A DNA stretch of 64,000 bases. It comes from Hansfordia pulvinata. Taxonomy: Eukaryota > Ascomycota > Sordariomycetes > Xylariales. Made by a program: the position numbers and the translations under genes. This document shows, one piece after another, positions 59,466-64,000 of this stretch. Position 1 is the first letter of the stretch. Every line of letters begins with the position of its first letter. The stretch is from the NCBI GenBank assembly GCA_006538405.1, contig BJKQ01000012.1:97001-161000 (forward strand). Reading direction: 5' to 3'. Below the pieces are notes generated by a model, which had not been told where the DNA came from, ran no database searches, and was given only the letters and a program-made list of their open reading frames with translations.

Positions 59466-60081
59466 GGCCGGTGCGTTTCCTCTGAGTAAAGTACCTGACG
59501 TCCCATGTGTCTAGATACATGTAGGTAGGTATTGGGTGAAGCCGCGAGGTGCGAGGGTCGAAGTCGATGCGCAACGCGTCTGCGAATACTGCACACCATC
59601 CATCCAATGCCCAATGGGAACGATGGAACAGCTAATGAATTCGGGTTCCACCGGTATATACCTACGGTAGATACAGGTACATACTTGCAGGTACCTAGAG
59701 GTACATGTATGCAAGGGCACCTAATTGGGCACCTTCTACATGCACGTGTCTGGATTCACCCCACTTTTCACTGTATGGCGCCCGCCGCCGACTGTATAGG
59801 TGATAGCCCAGGTATGGCCAGTCTTTACTCGTAGGTTACAAGTTACCAATACAGTACCTAAAACACAAAGGGCTCTATCTATCTATTTTGCAGTCCTCCA
59901 CGGCATGTGTAATCAATACATCCAATGCCTTCGAGGGTACGTATTTGAATCCATCCCTGCCTCCTGAGTCGCACCCAGAACTTTGAAGGGTAAAGATGTC
60001 ACATGTACCCGACATCTTCCTTGATGAGTCACCCCCAGCTTCCACAGCCTGGAAGCATCTGTCCATTCGGCCAACTGCCTC
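59466..60081. other. intergenic region, 0.6 kb
   Basis: Promoter of the F-box gene. Has GTAGGTAGGTA at 59521-59531, a cluster of GGTACCTA/TACCTAC motifs (59652-59705) and TACTCGTA at 59826. No gene was seen. Confidence 0.55.
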
Positions 60082-61014
60082 TCAGCCTCTCCGTTGGTAG
60101 TGGACATCGGTGAATGGAACTCGTTCCGGCCCGTACAGCGGAATATCGCCCTTGACGATTCTCAAGGCATCTTCTCCGTTGGACCGCCACTGTGAAAGTC
60201 CTCCATCGCCCCCAAACAGTGTCCATCTGGAGTTTCTCGCTTCGGGCGCTGGGCTGTATAGCAGAATGCGTTCCCTGCTATAACCCAGCAGATACCATCC
60301 TGACGAGCCGAGCTCAGTGACCCTACCCAGAACTTGACTCGCGTGCTCCGAAATCCATCCCGGAGGTGCGTAGTTGGAGGTAATGACACTCATCTTCACC
60401 GTATCCCCTTCGAGATACGCCAGGGACGCATCTGTGGGGCCAAAGACGTCAGCCACGCTGGCGACCTGATCTTCTAATTTGATCCATCGAACATCCTTTT
60501 TCTCGAACTCGCGGTAGGCCTCCGGATTCTGCTCCGGCGGATAGCTCACAGACACAGTCTCCCCCTTCGGAACACGGAGATCGAAGATGAAGTTGATCGA
60601 GTTTTGCATCATGAACTTGCATCCACCTTGCACGTCGGCCGTACGGGGGAAGTTCACCACATGGTGATTCAGTACCGTACCAACGGGCGCCTGCCGGCCG
60701 AATTTCGACTTGACCTTGAATGTTCCTAGGTACTGAGCACCGAATCGATCCTCCAACGTATTCAGGTCCTCTTCCTTGAACCCGCCGCCAGGTCCAATCA
60801 AGAAAGGTTTGTCGTCCATCTAGTTGATTGAGGTCAGTTTGTACAATAAACGGAATTCGCAAGGTTCTTTGTCACACACCTTGAGTTTTTTCCATGCTTC
60901 CATTGTTTGCACATTGTTAAAGAAGACTGTGCGCTTCTCCAGCTGTGCAAGACTTGACTGTACACTGAATAAGAGCAAGAAAACATATAACAGTCGTGCC
61001 GAGAAATGGGTCAT
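60082..61014 (-). CDS. secreted protein of unknown family, paralogue A
   Basis: Exons 60880-61014 and 60082-60819, a 60-nt intron (GTGTGT donor, CTGAC branch, CTAG acceptor, phase 0), 290 residues. The first exon encodes a signal peptide (MTHFSARLLYVFLLLFSVQS) and a short linker with a Lys-Arg that could be a processing site. The second exon opens MDDKPFLIGPG. Blocks shared with the divergent neighbour are DD-PF-IGPG, FDLRVP, RWIKLE, GWYLLGYSRERILLYSP and the ending ERVPFTDVHY. No transmembrane segment or known catalytic motif is visible. A start at the ATG of exon 2 would give a cytosolic form, but the matching gene structure of the neighbour favours the spliced secreted form. Confidence 0.75.
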
Positions 61015-61852
61015 GATTGATGGCCTTGGATCAGTCTGAACTCTGAGGGTAACTGCCTCACAAATATTGCTGAGCCTCTAAGTCGCTGCAGATATAGAAG
61101 TAATCAAAGTCTTGTAAAGTCGACGACGAAGCTGTGTGTGAAGTTCGGTCCAGTGTCGTCGGCTGAAGCGGGTTGCCCATATTTATATTTATGACATCGT
61201 TCCTCAGCCATGTTTAAACTTTTGGTATCGTCAAACGCCCGGCATTCATTCGGGACCGGGGTCTCTCCCAACACGGAAAACCCGAGTGGTTATTCTTGAT
61301 CGCTGACAAAGCTGACAAGGTTCTAAAAGCTGACAAGGTTCTAATTTTATGAAGCACGAGCCTGGCAGGCCGCAGCCTCGGAAATCGTGGGGACGTGGCC
61401 TATTTCAAAAGTTGGCTGAAGACCCATGTATTGCCACTGTATCTTTATTTGGGTAATACTGCATTCTGAGTCGTGGACAATGTGGTCGGCGACTTTTATT
61501 TCCTTGTTACATCGGGTAGGCCGACCCAGTGAATGTTCTTCGAAGTTGCAAGGTAAGGGTTACCCCTGTCTTGCAGAGGCAAGCTCGATTGTTTTACAGA
61601 CCGGAGGCAAGTCCGATATTTTCATCGAGGCCGCGTACTGCAGCTGCGGACGTGAATCAACAACACGTATTTTCCTCATGTATAAAGGACAGAGGCTTGT
61701 CGCTAGTAAGACACATTCGAGTCACGACCATATCCCTCTGGACTAAGCTAACTGGAACTTGCGACGTATCCATACTAGCAACCGGCCATTTTTCAAGTTT
61801 CTGCTTTGCGCTTTCCCTCCCCCGAAGATCAGAAAATACTTACGTCGTCGTC
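61015..61852. promoter_or_regulatory. bidirectional promoter region of the paralogue pair
   Basis: 838 bp separates the two start codons. A TATA-like AAATATAAAT (minus strand, 61181-61190) lies about 170 bp upstream of paralogue A. TATAAAGGAC (61681-61690, plus strand) lies about 165 bp upstream of paralogue B. The pair may share control; that is inference. Confidence 0.4.
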
Positions 61853-62798
61853 ATGGTCTGGGTAAAAGAATTTGTTATTTCAGCCCTGACGATGTCTTGC
61901 GCTACGTCGGCACTCAACATCATACCGCGCTCGCTGATGCATAATAGCGTTGCAACCATGAAAGCTTTCAAGAGCTTGAATGTAAGTCTATCCGTTCACG
62001 TGATAGGGGCCGACATGGATGATGCTGATGATAAAAAAGCCGGATGACCGGCCTTTTATGATAGGCCCAGGCCCTTCGTTAAGTGAGAATGATCCTCAGA
62101 CGCTTGTCGAAGACTTTGGAGCCGTGAACCTGGGAGGGTTCAGTACCACGGTGAAACTTCATCAGCAGACTGAGGATGGCGTTGTGCTAAAGCATTACGT
62201 CCTGAACCTCCCGCCCGGATCTGATGTGGATGGAGCCCAAAGGTACCTGATACGACGAAAGCTTAACTGGATATATGATCTACGTATCCCGCGACCTGGT
62301 ACCAACTCGATCACTCTCAAATATGGCCCTAAGTATTTGGAGGAGCGGCCAAAAGATGAGGAAAAGATCCGGTGGATCAAGCCAGAAGAAAGAATCATTG
62401 GGAACTGCGACCAGGAAGGGCCGACAGTGGCATACTGGGCTGATCTGATCACCCCGGATGTGCAATTTCGGGTGATGACATCGGCTTACCCGAAACCAGG
62501 TTTCCTAAACGAAAATGTCGACAAGGTCATGGAAAAGGTCAAAGAATGGGATGCGCGTGGGTGGCACCTTCTCGCTACATCGAGGGAGCGCCTCATACTA
62601 TTCAGCCCGCTCCCAAAACAGCCGGCGGCGGCAAGCACGTGGGCAGAGATGATCGGGAACTTATGGAAGCCTTGGGTTGGGAGGGGCGACAGGACCTGGG
62701 AAGAAACCGCCGATGATGTGTTCGAGGAGTTGAAAGACTTCATAACAGTTGGAAGCGCCCAACGCGTTCCATTCAACGAAGTCGACTACGATGTCTAA
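61853..62798 (+). CDS. secreted protein of unknown family, paralogue B
   Basis: Exons 61853-61981 and 62040-62798, a 58-nt intron (GTAAGT...AAAAAG, phase 0), 295 residues. Exon 1 encodes a signal peptide (MVWVKEFVISALTMSCATSA) and a linker ending KAFKSLN. Exon 2 begins PDDRPFMIGPG, so the intron sits at the same place as in paralogue A. Shared blocks are IGPG, WIYDLRIP, RWIKPE, GWHLLATSRERLILFSPLP and QRVPFNEVDY. The mature part is rich in Trp, Asp and Glu and has few Cys, so it is not a typical small Cys-rich effector. No domain recognised. The start at 61853 is the only ATG that yields a signal peptide directly; the frame is open further upstream. Confidence 0.78.
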
Positions 62799-63605
62799 CT
62801 TGAACAAATACTAAGAATACCATCTAGGTAGTTTTAGTTCCACCGGAGCTCACACGCACAATCCATGCTTGAAGAGGCGTCGTCGAATACATAGACAAAA
62901 AAATTAGCTTGTATTTCTGATTTTCATTAACTTTTTTGGTGTACCACAATGGTTGCGGTCTATGGCCCCATGATCTGTCACTGCCCATACTTTGCCCTTT
63001 ACGGCCGACTACAAGGAGGCTACTAATCATTTAAGCGCTGTTCTTGATTTGAAACGTGCCAGCTACCGGCTCACATTGGATCACTAGCCAGCTTGGGCTG
63101 TTAAGATGCGTGGGCGCTGACGTGAACTTACACAAGGTGAAGCCCTAAGCCGTCTGTTTCGGAGAGAAGCTGGCCCCCACGAACGAACAAGACCAACATT
63201 AACCACCGTTCTGGCGCTGTCAATGTAAGTGTTGGTAACATTGCCGCTTGCTAAAGTTACAATTCTGTATATTTAGGATTGGGAACTTAGGGTAGCTTTG
63301 CCCGTCCGTGTCCGTGACAGTCGTCCGTGTCTCTGCCCTCAATGCCCAAATCTCCCAACAGAGCTGGCCCCAAGGATTGGCTGACCACGGGCCGCAACAC
63401 ACCTTGACGAGGATGCAAACTTCAATGTCAGCGGTCACCTTCCACGCCAGCTCCCATTTCCGCTTCCGGGTTTCGGAGGCTTGAGCCTTGAAGTATGGAC
63501 ATCGCGCCTCGCCAGCATGTACTAAGCAGTAACACCTCCTGTGACTGACAACTGAAGTGAGGCACCAGGACCTCATAGAGTAATCTTGAGGCTTCGATTG
63601 GTTTC
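62799..63605. other. intergenic region, 0.8 kb
   Basis: 3' flank shared by paralogue B (+) and the serine protease exon (-). AT-rich near 62890-62950. The open frame on the minus strand (63220-63645) only overlaps the end of the protease exon in another frame and has no recognisable content. Confidence 0.55.
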
Positions 63606-63981
63606 TTAAGGGTACCTCTCCTTGAGATGTTCCACGGCAGCCCACAATGCAGGCCCGTTTGCAAATTTTGTGCCCAAAAGCCGCTCTTGAGTCCTAAAGC
63701 GAGTCGCGGCGACACCATACAGCCAGGCTCTCGGGCGTCCGTCTCTGCCTTCGCCGCCGGATATCCACAGCGGGCCTCCCGATGACCCTTCATAGCTGAT
63801 GGCGTTGGTGATGAAAGGCCACGTGCCGCCGCCGAGCCAGGTTTTATATGGAGCCGGATGGTCTATGGCAACATTTTGGGCCAGTACCATCTGTTCGGAA
63901 TCCTTTACGTCGGCTGGATAAGACGTAAATTTCAGTACCGTCTCCTCGTATATGCCGTCTCGTGGTGTCTTGACGACGTCG
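63606..63981 (-). CDS. last exon of a trypsin-like serine protease (partial)
   Basis: Open from a good acceptor (TTCTCCACAG, ending at 63982) to the TGA at 63606; an in-frame TAA at 63996-63998 shows that the coding must be spliced from beyond the window. The translation runs DVVKTPRDGIYEETVLKF, then PAPYKTWLGGGTWPFI, then YEGSSGGPLWISGG with the catalytic Ser (codon 63780-63782) in the GxSGGP motif of chymotrypsin-fold proteases. WLYGVAATRF is the strand that follows. The His and Asp of the triad would lie upstream, outside the window. Chymotrypsin-fold domains also serve as N-terminal parts of fungal multidomain proteins, but here it is C-terminal. Confident for the fold, not for the role. 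Confidence 0.6.
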
Positions 63982-64000
63982 CTGTGGAGAATGGGTTAAT

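Noticed and set aside
60082..62798. Weak resemblance of the FDLRVP/YDLRIP strand in the paralogue pair to a segment of ADP-ribosyltransferase folds
   Set aside because: The Arg, STT-type and Glu active-site motifs of that fold are not visible, so the similarity is too slight to support a function.

Overview
The window looks like nuclear DNA of a filamentous ascomycete (Pezizomycotina, probably Sordariomycetes). Evidence: GC-rich genes with short introns (50-125 nt, GTRNGT donors, CTRAC-like branch sites, YAG acceptors), typical fungal families (two MFS sugar transporters, a Dal5-type permease, DUF3176, Rxt3, SDH assembly factor 4), and a block of repeats mutated in the C-to-T/G-to-A manner of repeat-induced point mutation (RIP).

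Region 1 (1-18,765) is an AT-rich, gene-free repeat block. It resolves into a nested structure: a Ty3/Gypsy chromodomain element (1637-17464, 151-bp LTRs) whose pol gene is split by a second Ty3/Gypsy chromodomain element (3926-11812, 496-bp LTRs, perfect 5-bp target duplication). A solo LTR lies at 284-819. All coding relics are riddled with RIP-type stops. The block ends within tens of bases of the stop codon of the first gene.

Region 2 (18.8-41 kb) holds a long disordered conserved protein (-), a hexose-type MFS transporter (-), an SDR polyol/ketose reductase (+), a Dal5/allantoate-type MFS permease (-), a DUF3176 membrane protein (-) and a second hexose transporter (-). Sugar uptake plus an SDR suggests a carbohydrate/polyol-use neighbourhood, but this is inference. 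Exon structures were resolved by hand, including a 5-nt microexon.

Region 3 (41-64 kb) holds a 5-kb gene-free stretch full of homopolymers and microsatellites, a secreted alpha/beta hydrolase (-), SDHAF4/Sdh8 (+), Rxt3 of the Rpd3L deacetylase complex (-), a GPI-anchored protein with three C-x56-C repeats (+), an F-box protein (-), a divergent pair of paralogous secreted proteins of unknown family (-/+), and the last exon of a trypsin-like serine protease (-) cut by the window end.

A striking general feature: four genes are interrupted by about eleven frame changes, all in the -1 sense and almost all at runs of four or five C/G. These are either assembly errors or real gene decay. I found no convincing tRNA, rRNA or CRISPR, and no evidence of a secondary-metabolite cluster.
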